A stretch of DNA of 64,000 nt from Toxorhynchites rutilus septentrionalis (GCF_029784135.1 NC_073745.1:82741650-82805649), one strand, 5' to 3'; shown: positions 10,363 to 23,415, counted from the stretch's first letter. Made by a program: numbers and translations. Notes: generated by a model from the letters alone, not told the origin.

Positions 10363-10990
10363 GAACACAGAAAGATACTAGCGGAGTGAGTTTGAAATTG
10401 AGAAACACTTGATATATTAAATTTTCATAACTTTTTTATCGTTTTGGTCGTTTGTCCGCTCAGCCACCACAGCAAGAAATCATACTAATCTTATAGTGTA
10501 TTCAGCCATGTATCAATTTAGACTTTTTCTTAACGAATCTTAATGTCTGGTGAACCTGTTCACGAGTTAATAAGGTGCTTCTATGAATAATGGATAACGG
10601 TACTCAGTATAATTAGCGTGGAAACATAAGAGAATAGTCACTATTCTAAATAGCTACGATACATCGGATACAACAGGATGAACGAGGCGGCAACGTCTAC
10701 GTTAGTAATGCAATTTTTATTTTAAACTACGATATGGATAGAGAAGGAGTACCAAGATGTGTACGAAAGTTGGTGGAATGTCTTGTAGGTTCATTGCCTT
10801 TATTCGAGAGATTTTCACCCGTAGGCTGGTTCGTAAGACTTGAGTATATTCTCGTGTGATATACACGAAGGAGAATTACAAAATATATTTGTTATATAAA
10901 AACACATTGTTCAGTCATTGCATATTAAAAATTCACAAGAGATAAACAGATCTTATTTAGCTTTCACAATCGTACATGGTATATGCAGTG
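10363..10990. other. no gene seen
   Basis: No convincing frame, repeat or RNA gene. Confidence 0.5.
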
Positions 10991-10994
10991 ATGT

Positions 10995-11110
10995 ATGCTC
11001 TTTTAGGGGAAATTTATACAGACCAGCACCAGTGGTTAGCGTCCCAAACCATCATGCCGGGAGTTCGGGTTGCACATGCAGTCAATGCTTGCACCAGCAC
11101 CGTCACGTCA
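10995..11110 (+). repeat. decayed tRNA-derived SINE fragment
   Basis: CAGTGGTTAGCGTC, then ACCATCATGCCGGGAGTTCGGGTT, follows the 5' region of the SINEs at 43122 and 56796, but the B box is broken after GTTCGGGTT. Confidence 0.5.
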
Positions 11111-11640
11111 AATGTCAAACGAATGATTTATTCAATGTTATTCATGGTGTCGCCATCTACAACAATTTTGAATTGCAATGTCCTCTTTCAAATCAGCATG
11201 CCTAGAATCAGTTCTGAATTTAGAAAAAATCAGTGAAAATCATTGAACTATATTATTTAAATGCCTAAAACCTGTAGTCCCGACCTTTTTTTAACAATAA
11301 TAATATATAGACTGTTTTTCTCAGCTAATCGTGAATAAATTTTGACTGAGAAATTTGAAACTGGGAGATATGTTGGCATAAAAAATGCAGTCAAAATCAA
11401 AACAAAAGCAGAGACACAAAGCCCAGACAAAAACCCAACGAGCCGTCCGTCTCCGTCAATTATTCTTTTCTACAAATCCTACCGGTCGTTTTCGTTGAAC
11501 GTATGCTGACGGGTCGTTACGTTGCCGGAGTATGTGAATGTTTTCATATGAATTGCATGGTAGAATAACTGACGTAACGGAACGTGACGGGACGTGAACG
11601 TGACGTGGATGTTGTATGTGAATCGCACTTTACATCGTTA

Positions 11641-12560
11641 AACTCTTTGATAATGGTTTGGTGGCCCTGAAAAGGACTGCTTTGTTTGGTTGTCGGGTAT
11701 TGTTTGTTCACTCCACCAGTGTTTACCGAGTAATGATGACAGAAGGATGGTAAACAGTCGGTGGTTGGCGTATCAGATAGAAGATCCTGAAGTGGAACGA
11801 GATATGATGAAAACCGCCCTCTGAGATCCTAGACGAGATGCCTCCTGTGATATGTATGGAAGGAAAAAAGGAAAAAAACCTCACCAATGTAATATAAGAT
11901 AATTACTAATACCGAACACAATTATCAATTTTTCTCATCAGTAAAAACATATTGCTTTAATATAGAGAAAACATATTTTAAATCTAAACTTTCCTTAGGT
12001 CTAAACTTTCCTTGGGTGAAAATGAACACAACAAAACAGACAGCTTAAACCAAACGACCCGTTCTCAAGCGGGAACACACTTTGGTTTTTATTTATGAAA
12101 ATTGAAATAAATCGTTTCATATATCAAATCATATTTAACGCAACTGCTACCATATACAATTTTACTTTTACATTTGTGCTAAATGTTTCACAATCCTATC
12201 ACTCACCCTACTTGCAATATAAAAATGTCCCCGACTTGCATATATTTGTAATGCCGATTTCCCCCAGGCAGCTTGGTTTTGATGTCTCTGTTAGGGATCC
12301 GCCACATGTTTCGTCAATTTCGACCAATCAGAATTGGGTATTTCCGTTAGGATAGGGGTTAAGATTTTTCAATTGTTCGATAGTTAGTTTCATGACATAT
12401 ATTATTTTTTTCAATATGAAAAATTGTTATGGAGTGCCGGAACCGATGACTGAGCAATAAGCGTTTGAAATTGGACAATTTTCGAGATGTACTCGATTTA
12501 CGATTTTCAATTTGTACCCCAATATGTTCCCGAAAGACGTATTCCTACGTCAAAAACGTC
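11641..12560 (-). pseudogene. histone-gene-derived copy with 3' stem-loop (minus)
   Basis: On the minus strand the unit opens with the module containing GACGTAGGAATACGTC (12536-12551) and ACATATTGGGGTAC. It continues with a CTGATTGGTCG promoter segment (near 12320-12333) also found at 52.7 and 54.6 kb. It ends with a histone-type stem-loop (AGTCCTTTTCAGGGCC, 11678-11663) followed by TCAAAGAGTT (11650-11641), a histone downstream element. I could not assign the stretch before the stem-loop to a particular histone. Confidence 0.5.
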
Positions 12561-12886
12561 TTCTTGATGAGATCATTTGTTGGTATTCGAAGAATATTTT
12601 AAAAGGGGCCTACTTTAAATAATAACTGAATTAAAATAAATGGAGAAACTCTCCAATTATTTGCAATAAACAAGTCTGTCTATACGAACAATGACAAAAC
12701 AACAATACATGTTCTAAATAAGATCATTCTTTATCACAAGCTAAATGTACCATATAATTAATTAAATGTAAAGTTTTTCTGGGGAATGCTGATTCCTTCG
12801 AAATGCATTTCCTTTTTGAAATTTTCAGAAGATGGAAGAATGACTCAATATACTTTCTCGATAAAACAATAAATTCGCTCAAGAAA

Positions 12887-13969
12887 CTATCCTCTCGCGA
12901 ATGGAGATCGCGAGTTTGTCATCAGCAGATATACACCGCTTACCCCCCGACCATGGTTAGATGGCTCACCGCCCATGTTAGCGTATGGTCCACTAGAAGT
13001 ACACCGGGCACTCAAAATTTCTTCATAGTTTGCACAACGCATTGCGACAAAGTGACTCGTAGTGGAAACCGACTCAGCGAAGAGTTCATTTACTCTATTA
13101 TGGGCACATATACCGGCAAGATCCAAAAAACAGCCAGGCTGCGAGCGTCCTCCATTTGGGTAGAAATTTGCCTGCGCCAATGGGTAGTCGAACGCCAGCT
13201 GTCCTGCGTTGGTGTAGATCGCTTCGGTATAAACAGCATCACTGCTCGTCAGTATATCTGCCTGACCTATCGAGAACAACGGTCCGGCCGGATCTAGTCC
13301 GATAACTGAATTGATCAGTCCATCCTGCTTCTTCCCAGCGTTCCCTGCGGCGTGAGCACCCAGACTAAATCCAATGACATTGATCATGCTGCGGGGTTGC
13401 CCCGTAGCGTATCGAATCACATCGATCAGCCGGGACACAATCATTCCCACAGCGGCAACCCGATTACGAGCGGCAATGTAGTTTATAGTTTGTGATCCTG
13501 CCCCCCAATCGACATTGATCACGTTGACATTCCCGACACGCAAATAGTGATCTTTGATAACCCAGTGCAAGGTGGCTCCCTCACCTTCTATCCAACCATG
13601 AATCACAAATCGTGTTGGATTGGCAGGATCAAAATTTGATTTTTTGATCGTATCCATATCATTCCACTTCAGGAGCTGATTATGAACAGGGTTGCGTCTG
13701 GTGTGCAATCGGAACACAACGTCTAGCTCCGGATTGAAGAGGGTATCAGCTTCATTCTCTCCAGCAGGCACATCAAGGGGATTGATATTTACCATGCGCA
13801 TGAAACCGGCTCCGTCCGGAATCAAAGTCCAAGGTTTTCCATTGGTCGGATGACAGCTACCTGAGGTAGGTTTAAATTTTTTTGAACTATTCAAAATTTG
13901 AATCTTTTTCTAATACTTACTTATCGTAGCAAATGCAACCAATGCACTCAACATTACTATGAGTTCCAT
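12887..13969 (-). CDS. secreted pancreatic-type lipase 2
   Basis: Two exons, 13969-13921 and 13860-12887, with a 60-bp GTAAGT...CTCAG intron, give 340 residues. Exon sizes and intron length are identical to lipase 1. The signal peptide is MELIVMLSALVAFATIS. Ser182 in GFSLG, Asp206 in LDPAG and His270 in CAHN match lipase 1 residue for residue. Long stretches are identical to lipase 1, so the pair arose by duplication with inversion and is convergent across about 5.3 kb. TTTTATA (minus TATAAAA) at 14018-14024 is the probable TATA box. The product is expected outside the cell; exact substrate is unknown. Confidence 0.95.
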
Positions 13970-14017
13970 ATTGAAGAGGAAATACTCGAGTTTTCATATC
14001 ATGAGCGTTGTCCACCA

Positions 14018-14051
14018 TTTTATACAATGGTTTACCATCGCTAATCTTATC
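14018..14051 (-). promoter_or_regulatory. TATA box and GATA site of lipase 2
   Basis: Minus-strand GATAAG (14051-14046) lies 21 bp upstream of TATAAAA (14024-14018), about 50 bp before the ATG at 13969. The combination parallels lipase 1, though only one GATA half is present. Confidence 0.6.
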
Positions 14052-15525
14052 GTAAAAATCTAAAATAAATTATTTTTACTCTGGGATTTGCAAAAGAGCT
14101 TCTGTAAGACGTCTGAATGTTGAACGGAGTCTTTTTTATGAAGGTTTTATCAATGACGATAAGGATTCAGAAACGGCGACAAACGATCTCATTGTTCGAC
14201 ATGCAGTTCGAAGAAATTTGTAATTCTGGGCGTAACATTTGCATATCATGTCAGCATATTCACAAAAAATGGATTACAATTATTTCAAATTCTCCCTATG
14301 AATGGTGATGTGAAGGGACATCCATCCCTATCACAAATCCAAAATATAACGAAGTTCATTTTTGTGAAAGTATACTGAATAAGTAACATCTAAATTCCCG
14401 GATGCAATATTTTTTTTTATCACTTCATCATTCATTTTAGTGTGAACCTATTTCACATCCGGATCGTCAGATACGACAGTGTTGGATAAAACAGTAAAAT
14501 AAGGTGGCAAAAATTTATCTGACGTAATGCAGTTGGAACCGAAAAATGTGGGTGTTTCCATGCTCACACAACATTGGGGAATGTGCGTCAGTACCCTATC
14601 GTCGTTGATGCCTCTAAACCGTTCCAATCTAATGCAATCTTATCGCAAATCATTGTTTTCGAAAATTGCATTCCATTCCAATTGAAGTCTGGGGGTGAAA
14701 AAAACTGTCGGAATACTTTGTTTTCGTCGTACTCGCTCGTACCCCCTGCTAATCTTAATTCATTCGATATCAGTAAGTTGCGTCGTTGTGTTATTTTTAA
14801 TCGTAGAAATAATCCTGGGAGAAGATAAGCCAAATGCCAATATAAGTGTGTTTACAACTGCCTGGTTTGTATCCATTCGTAGAACAGAATATTGTCGAGA
14901 CACGTTGCACAACGTAGGTTTAGAAACATACTCATATTTACCTGTTTTGTTCTCTACAACGAATTTATTTATTCGTTAATATTCAGATGATGTTAATATT
15001 CAGATTCGTTATTATTCGTAATAGTTCAGATGATTTTATTTCGTTAATATTCAGATGATGCAGAGACTTTGCGAAGCAGATTAGGGTTTTTGAAAATTTT
15101 ATTATAAAATTTGTCACATTCCAGATTGAAGTTTTGTTTCACAATTTTCGTAGCTATTGGGGATCCAACATTGAATCCGTTGTTCACATAATGTTCATCG
15201 TATAAAAAAAATTAAATCATTGTACTCAATAAAAAGACGGGACAATAAAAAATGGTCGAAAATACGGTACTGCCACGTTAAAAACGGTACGTTCGGTCAG
15301 CCTATTTATAGAACCCAATTATGGCAAACAACACTTTGAACCGTCTGCAAATTACTATAATTAGTTCGTGATTCCAGCCATTCATTAAACTTGACCGACC
15401 GACGACGTAAATCATAGAGGAAGTTGGTCCTGACCTGACCTCCTTAATTTCAACGGCCACTGAGCACATAAAATTCTTTTTTTTTGCATCCTCGGCATGG
15501 AAATGTATAATTTTACCTTTTTGAC
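14052..15525. other. no gene seen
   Basis: Short frames only. GTTAATATTCAGATGATG recurs near 14980-15060. No domain is recognised. Confidence 0.5.
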
Positions 15526-15529
15526 GTTT

Positions 15530-15895
15530 CATAAGGCCGTAGAAACCAGGCAATGAATCGACTTAACTTCAGAGAACATGTTCCTCACATGAGGAATAAC
15601 ACATATTTGCTCCTATATTGCCACCAATTTTTTCAGCATTTTACCCCGGCATTTTACTCTGTTTGCCGCTGCCTTGTAAATTCACTTTTTGCGTCTTTGC
15701 AAAAATCAAAACAATATTCCTAACGCAACGAAAAAAAATTGTTTTTTTTATATAGAGTATCAAAGAAAAAATTAAACATTTGAATTTTTCATCAAATACA
15801 CCATTCATTTTATTGAATAAACTGTATGATCCTACACAGTAGATCCTAAATAGTACGTTTATGAAGAGAAACTCATCAACATGTTGCATCTTCTA
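15530..15895. repeat. interspersed repeat, copy 1
   Basis: Shares ordered blocks with 18836-19210: TAAGGCCGTAGAAACCAGG, CGCTGCCTTGTAA, TATATAGAGT, TTTCATCAAATACACCATT and TTGTTGCAT. Class unknown. Confidence 0.65.
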
Positions 15896-18350
15896 AGAGC
15901 ACAAGGCAGACAATCGGATATCCCCGTCCGGGATATCTTAGGTAGCCGTGATCCTGATCTTCTGCTTCATCTATACCTGTTCCTCTGAAACGCCGATGTC
16001 AACGTTTAATGATGTTTCCTTCGTTGTGTCCCCGTTTCATATCCCTCCTATCCGATCGATAAACTTTTACTTAGTCGCGGCAATACATACACACACTCTT
16101 TACAGATGCACGGGCCGAAGGTTGTGCAGTCCACTGATCATTCAACAAGAGCCAAAGGTTGTACCGCTCATGACAACTCTACACGAACTGATGATTGCGC
16201 CGGCTAGTGACCATTCTATCCTGGATTCCTCGAGTCGAGAAAGACGCACCACGCTAGATATGAGGTACAGACTAGGGTGGCGTTGCTGATTAATGGTCAG
16301 CTGCATCCCAATAGGAAGTATCCCGTGTCGGGCACACGTACAGAGCATTGGAGACAACAACATACCAATTACGAAAACACTTGTAATACTAACCTCGAGC
16401 CAACCGCGAGTAATCGGTTACATATTACTAACATAGATAATAAGAAAAATTGTATTGAACTCCCGGCCCCGTGAGGCTAACGCCATATGAGCCTTTATAA
16501 AAATATATATTTTGGAAAAAAAAACATGTTGCATTTTCAACGATTTTAAACAGAATTTTCTGCAGGCGCTATTAATATCATATATTTTTAGCAGCCAAAA
16601 AAATTAGAGTATTACGAGACTTTTATAAGTTTTTGGTTAAGTAAAATATTGAAATAATATTCCAAGTACAGCGAAAAAATATTTTTCCTGGGTGACAATA
16701 TAGTTGCCACGGCCTTAGAAAGGGTTAACTATAATTTGTACAGGTTGGTCATGAGGGGAAGTAGGGAGAACAGACGGCAAATCAAAAGTACCTCCTTCGA
16801 CACACAAGCAAAAGGTGATCAAAAGCGTGTAATAGCACTACCACATACATTCCACCGGCAGTACACGCCGCCCGATGAGGCAGTCCATGTTGTTTTGTCT
16901 CTACACTTCGCTGACGATCGAAGCTTGTTCTGACTTTTCCGAAGGACCACGGCGTGCATTCGCCGTGAAGCACCACAGAGTTTGTCCAATTTTCACTCTC
17001 AGTGGCACACAGAGAATTTCCAACCGCTAAACACACAATTAGCCGCACGAAAACACAACACGAGACTGGCAAAAGGACGACAGGATCACACACGTTCGTT
17101 GCTTGTTTGTCGATCGGTGACTCACAACATAACGGAGGATGGAAAATACGTTCGACGCCCTGTTGACCAGATTGGATTCCACTGCTGCTGCTTCACTGGG
17201 ACCAGGGTTCGAAATCTTCGAAGGTGAAAAATGAGGACTGACTCTACTCTCAGCAGCTTCGCTTCGACTAGAACTGCTTCGGCAGTCGCCATCAACAAAA
17301 AGTGACTTGACTAGAAAATGAATTGACTAGCGTTGACTAGCGAGGATGACTGGTGAACTAGTCCAGTCAGTGGTTATTTAAACTGACTCGACTAATGAAT
17401 ACAAATCTGCCTCTTCATTCAACTGACTTCAATCCACACTTCCATTTCCCCCTAACACTAATTCATACCCGCGTACGTAATCTTATTTTTACGTCCATAT
17501 AAAGAGGAACGAAAACATGATTTCTGATGCAAAAAAAGAAGTTACTCCATCAATGGACGGTTATTGTTTACCCATCGTGAACTCAAACCAACGAACTTAG
17601 ACATTTATCAAGTATGCTATAAAGGTCCTCGCGTTAGTATTAGTTAGTATTAGGCGGCCAAAACTCCGCACACACACACTGCACGTTATTTTATACGTGT
17701 GAGTAATTTTCGTGTACGATACAAAAGAATCTAGCTCACCTGTAGCGTATGTCAAACCACGTTGAACTCAAACAATGATGCATGCACATGTACATGGGAG
17801 AGAGAAAGAGAGGAACGAATTCGTTTTGGGGGAAGTCACTTCAAAATTCAATGAGGATAATTTGACTGGGAAGAATGAAATGATCGAGTCGAGTCGGTAG
17901 AGGGAGATAGCCGGTCGGGTGGTTGTATTAGTAAATAAATATATCGCGAAACTATGTGTAAATCTGACATTATATGCGAGTGGCACGGCATTTACACCAA
18001 ACTGCGACTCAATATGCGCACCGCCACGCTTCGTTTGTGGTACGTATGAGTCGTGTTTGTCGTCTCGTGTTAGCTTACGAGCGCTATACGCTTCTCAATT
18101 TGCGCCTAGCCTGATTGTTCAGTCGTTTTGGCGGAGAAACCGTGTGAAGATGCCAAAAGTCATTACTAACTGACTATGGATATAGTCAGTCAGTTAGTCA
18201 GCTGACTATCCTCAGTTGACTATGACTATGCAGAGCCCTGACTAGGGCACTTCTACAATGAAAGGCTGTTTTAAATTTTGATGCACTTATATTTTCGATG
18301 TTGCACATCTAATGGTTACTAACAGAATGAAGGACAAAACTTAAAGCTAC
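15896..18350. other. no gene seen; GACT-rich stretches
   Basis: Segments 17230-17440 and 18165-18240 are rich in interspersed GACTAG/GACTGACT words. The tail at 16490-16740 shares TTTTTAGCAGCC and GGAGTAT-like text with 28130-28270. Frames at 15948-17227 show no domain. Confidence 0.5.
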
Positions 18351-18364
18351 ACTTCTCGCATGCT

Positions 18365-18462
18365 ATGTGCGATTGCGATTGCGATTGCATCGCTGAGTGC
18401 ACGCCGATTGCACACCGATTGCACGCCGATTGCACACCGATTGTACGCTGATTGATTGATTG
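18365..18462 (+). repeat. short tandem repeat of CGATTGCACRC type
   Basis: GCGATT repeats run into four or five 11-bp units of GCACGCCGATT/GCACACCGATT and then GATT repeats. Confidence 0.75.
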
Positions 18463-18835
18463 CCAGAGAGGTTTGCCGCTGTACAACATTCGAAGAATAG
18501 GAAACTCGGGAGAAAATGATGAGCATCTGAATTCGACGGAGGGACGAACGACTGGATTGTTTGTTGAACGGATTGTTGAGGTAAACCACTACAAGAACGT
18601 TGAACAAGCTGGCTATTACGAAGAATTGATTGGCGTTGCTGATTGTGGACGACATCTAGAGTCAGAGACATCGGGTCTTCCCGGCGAGTTCAGGCTCATT
18701 ACTAAGTTTGTCTTGTTCATTACTAATCCCGAATCTTCACCGCAGTTTTTCACATTCTCAGTCAACCACTGGTCGACCTTGGACATATTTTATTCGATGT
18801 TATCAGCCTCAGAAGATGTCTTTTTTCTTAACCTT

Positions 18836-19210
18836 TTATAAGGTCGTGGAAACTAGGCAAGGAATCGACACAAACTTCAGAAAAAACATAATCCTTACAT
18901 GAGGAAGAACCCATATTTACCTTTGACAAGAAATAAAATATTGAAACAGTTTAAAAAATTGATGGCAATAAAGTTGCCACTGCCCGTTAACCCAGAAAAC
19001 ACTGTTTTCCGCTGCCTTGTAAGTTCGCTTTAGTGCGCCTTTGGTTATGCAAAAATAAAACAATTTTCTAGTGTAGCAAACAATTTCTTATATAGAGTTT
19101 CAAAAAAAAAAAGAGTTTTTCATCAAATACACCATTTATTTTATTGAAAAAATTGCATGATCATACAAAGTAGATCTTAAATAGAACGCTTACAACTTGT
19201 TGCATTTTCA
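18836..19210. repeat. interspersed repeat, copy 2
   Basis: Homologous to 15530-15895 in the same orientation, with blocks conserved in order and moderate divergence. Confidence 0.65.
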
Positions 19211-20149
19211 ACGAATTTATGGGGGTAGTACACTATGAACACCATAAAAAGTATGGGATTTTCTTCAACGTGTAAAAAAGTTTTATTAGGTATATATTAC
19301 CTAACAAACAAAAGAAATTGGTGTCAAATGGACTGTTCCCTGAATAGTCGCAACGGGTTTGTTGAACCCTTGCAGCCAAAACCTTGTAAACTGCTGGGGG
19401 TTTTACAAGTTTTCCTAGTGGACCGATTTTAATCAAACTTTTTTTACGTATCTTGGATATATTTCCTGTCATCGTACGTACGATTTTTTTTCGAAATAAA
19501 TGTTGATTTTTGACGAAATGGCGACTTTTGTTGTGAAAAAAAATGCGTTTTTGCTTCAAAAACCGAGACAAAAACATTTACCAAATTTAATTTTTCAAAA
19601 AAAAACCCTACGTACGAAACGACATAGGAAATTTAGTGGAGAATCTGGGAAAAAAAATCATCAAAATCGGATAGACCGATCCGAAGGTAAAACTTCCACC
19701 AGTTTGCAAAACAGGGTTTCGAGAAAAACACGTTCTAATTTTTCGATACATTTACTTCGTTTTTTTTCCATTGTACCGTTTTTTCTCATATTCCGGACAC
19801 TTAAGTTTTGATGGCCATTAAACAGTGTGTCATTACTCAAAATGGTGCTTTTTCGCGAAATTAATTTGATTTTTGGATACAATAGAGCCTTCTTTTTTAT
19901 TTGACTACAATAACATTGATTTACAAATACATATTCAAGGTGAAAAACTAAAACTATGTTTAATCACTTTTGTCTCAAATTCCGAACACCATTTTCGTTC
20001 ATATTCCGAACACTTTTGAACCGCAAAAATGCAATTTTTTGATCGATATATCAAATTAAAGTCAATTAGCTAGTCTTCTCTGGAAAAATGTTATGCTCGC
20101 AAAAGAATTGGATTTTACTTTTGTAATTATTGATTGTATTTGTTTCTTA

Positions 20150-20505
20150 TAGTTTACATGGTTTCGAGACCAAGGGTGCTATATCGGTATAGATACCTGT
20201 AAATGATGTTTAAATGAAGTCTATAACCCAAAGAATGTCAGGGTTTTAAATATTAAATTATTTATAACATTAAACTTCAGTAAATTCATATTTAAAAATG
20301 AAGGGTTCGCAATTCGAATCATGCGTAGAAACTTGATTCATATTCCGAACACTAATTTTAATGAAGATTTCTGCATAAAATATCATTTTATTTCATCCAC
20401 TTATTGTAGATTCTTGCCATTTCTAGCACTTTACATGAAACTGAAAAATGAACGATGCTTGTTTTTTACAGAATTCGTTAATGCAAACATTTTATCATTG
20501 GTTTT
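20150..20505 (+). repeat. repeat family with ATTCCGAACAC words, copy 1
   Basis: The block GATACCTGTAAATGATG ... ATTTATAACATTAAA ... ATTCCGAACACTAATTTTAA ... CATTGGTTTTGAC recurs at 23085-23415. It recurs in shortened form at 26325-26450 and 27385-27515. A partial inverted match lies at 50200-50590. ATTCCGAACAC-like words also occur at 19795, 19980, 20000 and 24130-24210. Confidence 0.65.
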
Positions 20506-20829
20506 GACTAGGGATTGCTTTACCGTTCAAAAATTTCAATAACCGGTTATTCGGATAATGAAAATTTCATTACCTGTAAAACCGGTAAAGTACCTGTAAA
20601 AAACATACTTTAAAACAAACCATTTTCCTGTAGAAACGGCTTTTGTTTATAATGATTAGTTTACAAAAAACATTTTGCAAGTTTTTGCTGGTTAAAGTAA
20701 TATTTAAGGACACAGAGAACGTTAACTTTGTCGAAGATCGAATCTCATTAACAAACTTTCCAGAAGAGGAAAACGCCCGTTTAGAGTCCAATTATGTTGG
20801 GTAGAAGAGTATCGAATACCATTGTCATG

Positions 20830-21517
20830 TAATTTGCTTCTGGTGCCCTCTGTACGAAAACTCTTGTCCGAGGGTTTTCATCAATCCTATTATAGACGTT
20901 GTGCTTGGGCTGGACGTTGATACCTTTGATTGTTGCAATCGTCGTTCAAGTTTGATGCTCCTTGATGCACAACTGTTCTGCAGGTTTCCCATCGTCCAGT
21001 GGATTGTTTTCATTCTCTTGTCCAGCTACTGAATCAATATCATCATCGTCAAAGTTGATCAAGTCAAGAACAATTTCAAATGCCTGCTTGATCAATGCAG
21101 TCCGCAATGTTCGATAGAAAACCTAATTGTGTCACGACCACGAGCAGAATGATCATTTATATACGGGAACAAATCTGCATAAACGAAACGTCCTCCTGCG
21201 ATCCTTACAATCAGGTCTTCAAGCAGCTGCTTCGAAATTTTTGGTTACTCCGATAGCTGTTCTAGCATAAAGTGCAATCTGACGTCAGCTTCAAAAAGGG
21301 TGCATTTCTTCCGCAATAGCAGTTCAACGGCGTCCTGAACTGGTTCGAAGCCATCAACCAATTCCTTTATCGCTGTCAGTTCTTCATCGCTGAAGCTTAT
21401 CTTGTGTTTCGTTTTCAGATCTAGCAGCGATTTCTGAGCTGAAGTTCGGAGGTTGTAGAATCGGCGCAACGCTACCAGTTGTGTTTTTTCGACCTTAATT
21501 GGTCGGGGCTCTGCCAA
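20830..21517 (-). pseudogene. hAT-like transposase remnant
   Basis: Open frame 21517-21245 (90 codons, including DEELTAIKELVDGFEPVQDA and LRKKCTLFEADVRLHFMLEQL) resembles the hAT region where a helical domain precedes the C-terminal dimerisation part. Homologous-looking text continues downstream in shifted frames (FVYADLFPYIN, then RTRVFVQRAPEANYMTM) after stops. Accordingly it is broken. Flanks carry many ACCGGTAA words (20530-20600 and 22990-23070), which could be subterminal repeats. Assignment rests on pattern only. Confidence 0.4.
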
Positions 21518-21956
21518 AATGAACCAATCGCCAAAAACATTATTTTTAAAATTTCAATTTGAAGTTTGGGCTCCCACCAATTGACTGTGTCGGATCAAAT
21601 CTATCATTTTATCGCTCACGTGTTATAAACAGGATGTCAAACATAATACTCCCTTTCATGTTTTAGAAATATGAAAAAAAACAAAATTATGTTTCTGCTA
21701 GACACGCAAAACTTCGTTTTCTTTGCAGCCAGAGCGAACCAAGTCCATGCTAGCTATTAACATAATATCATTACATAACACATTAGTATTTTGTAACGGC
21801 TCTTGACTAATTTAATTAATGGTATATATATTGACTCACTTTTGCTGTTTATGACAAAATCATATTTTAATAAATGATAATTAATTGGTTTAAGAATGCA
21901 TTACACTTGGTTCGTTGAGGTTGAACGGAATTTTGAAAAAGACAGATCAGCGTTTT

Positions 21957-22613
21957 TAAGGCGCGTCCACATTATGCCGAATGATGCCGATCGGTCTGTA
22001 CCAGGCGGCATATTCGGTTCGTTATGTAATGTGGACGCCCCATAGGATGCACGAAGCCGTCACGAACACACGAAGTATAATGTCGTCACCGTTAATTTAC
22101 TTCGTTTTGTTTTGGTTCGACTTTCTCGAACCGGACCCACTTATTTCGGGTTGGGTTCGGTTTGATTCGAGTCGGTTTTCGGCACGTCGGCAAGCCCGGG
22201 CGGTACGTCCACATTTAGTCGGCTTTACCGGACGGCCAAGGCCAATTGGCGTAATGTGGACGCGTCTTTACACTTCATTACAACCCGTAGGCTGTCTTAA
22301 GACGCGTCCACATTACGCCAATCGGCCTTGGCCGTCCGGTAAAGCCCACTAAATGTGGACGTACCGCCCGGGCTTGCCGACGTGCCAAAAACCGACTCGA
22401 ATCAAACCGAACCCAACCCGAAACAAGTGGGTCCGGTTCGAGAGAGTCGAACCAAAACGAAACGAAGTAAATTAGCGTTGACGACATTGTGCTTCGTGTG
22501 TTCGTGACGGTTTCGTGCACCCGATGGGGCGTCCACATTACATAACGAACCGAATATGCCGCCTGGTACAGGCCGATCGGCATCGTTCGGCATAATGTAA
22601 ACGCGTCTTTACT
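21957..22613. repeat. 650-bp foldback element
   Basis: Left arm 21957-22270 and right arm 22294-22613 are inverted copies with only scattered differences, separated by about 25 bp. Each arm starts and ends with GCGTCCACATTA-like text, so there are smaller inverted repeats within each arm. Because the arms are inverse copies, long frames appear on both strands with nearly the same translation; they are not genes. Confidence 0.85.
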
Positions 22614-23084
22614 TATCAGATCCTGACAAAATTTGATTTCAGGAGCTGTCCGAAACACAAAAATCTGTTGAAGATTCGGATCTGCCTCCTTGGAGAAAAT
22701 GATCACTATCGTTCGATGCCATATTGTAGGTTCATGATTCGCTTTGGTTGAATGATATATTTAATTTTTTACAGTCTGCTACACAGAATTTTTGTTTTGG
22801 AGCTGTTGTCAATTATCCGAACGACATGGTCATTTTACAGTCGATAGATTATTATTTTCTGTATCCAATGGTGTAAGTAAATCTAAAAAATGACGCTTGG
22901 TTCGTTTTGGTAGAACCCCGACCAATTGATTCTCGAGCAATATTTTGAAGCGGCATAAGGGCAAATATTATTTATGGTGTAAAAATAAAAATTACCGTAA
23001 TTACCGCTTATTGATTGTAAAATTACCGGTAACTCGGTAATAGAAAATTATCCAGTATTACCGGTAAAACCGGTAACGATAAAA

Positions 23085-23415
23085 TTCTGTGAATGATGTT
23101 GAAAAGAAGGCTATAATCCAAAAAAATTTCAGGGTTTTGATTATTCAATTATTTATAACATTGAAGTTGAATAAATCTACATTTGAGAAACTTGACGTAG
23201 AAACTTGATTCATATTCCGAACACTAATTTTAATGAAGTTTTCTGCAGAAAATATCATTTTATTTCATCCATTTATTGTAGGTTCATACATTCTCTAGCA
23301 CTTAACATTAAAACGACAAAAAAAATAGTTGAAACAACTACAAAAACTGAAAAATGAACGATGCTTGTTTTTTACGGAATTTGCTAACGCAAACATTTTA
23401 TCATTGGTTTTGACT
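23085..23415 (+). repeat. repeat family with ATTCCGAACAC words, copy 2
   Basis: Same orientation as 20150-20505, ending in the same CATTGGTTTTGACT. Together the two copies flank the hAT-like remnant and foldback. Confidence 0.65.

Noticed and set aside
21981..22706. Two similar proteins on opposite strands
   Set aside because: They are the same foldback arm read in both directions.
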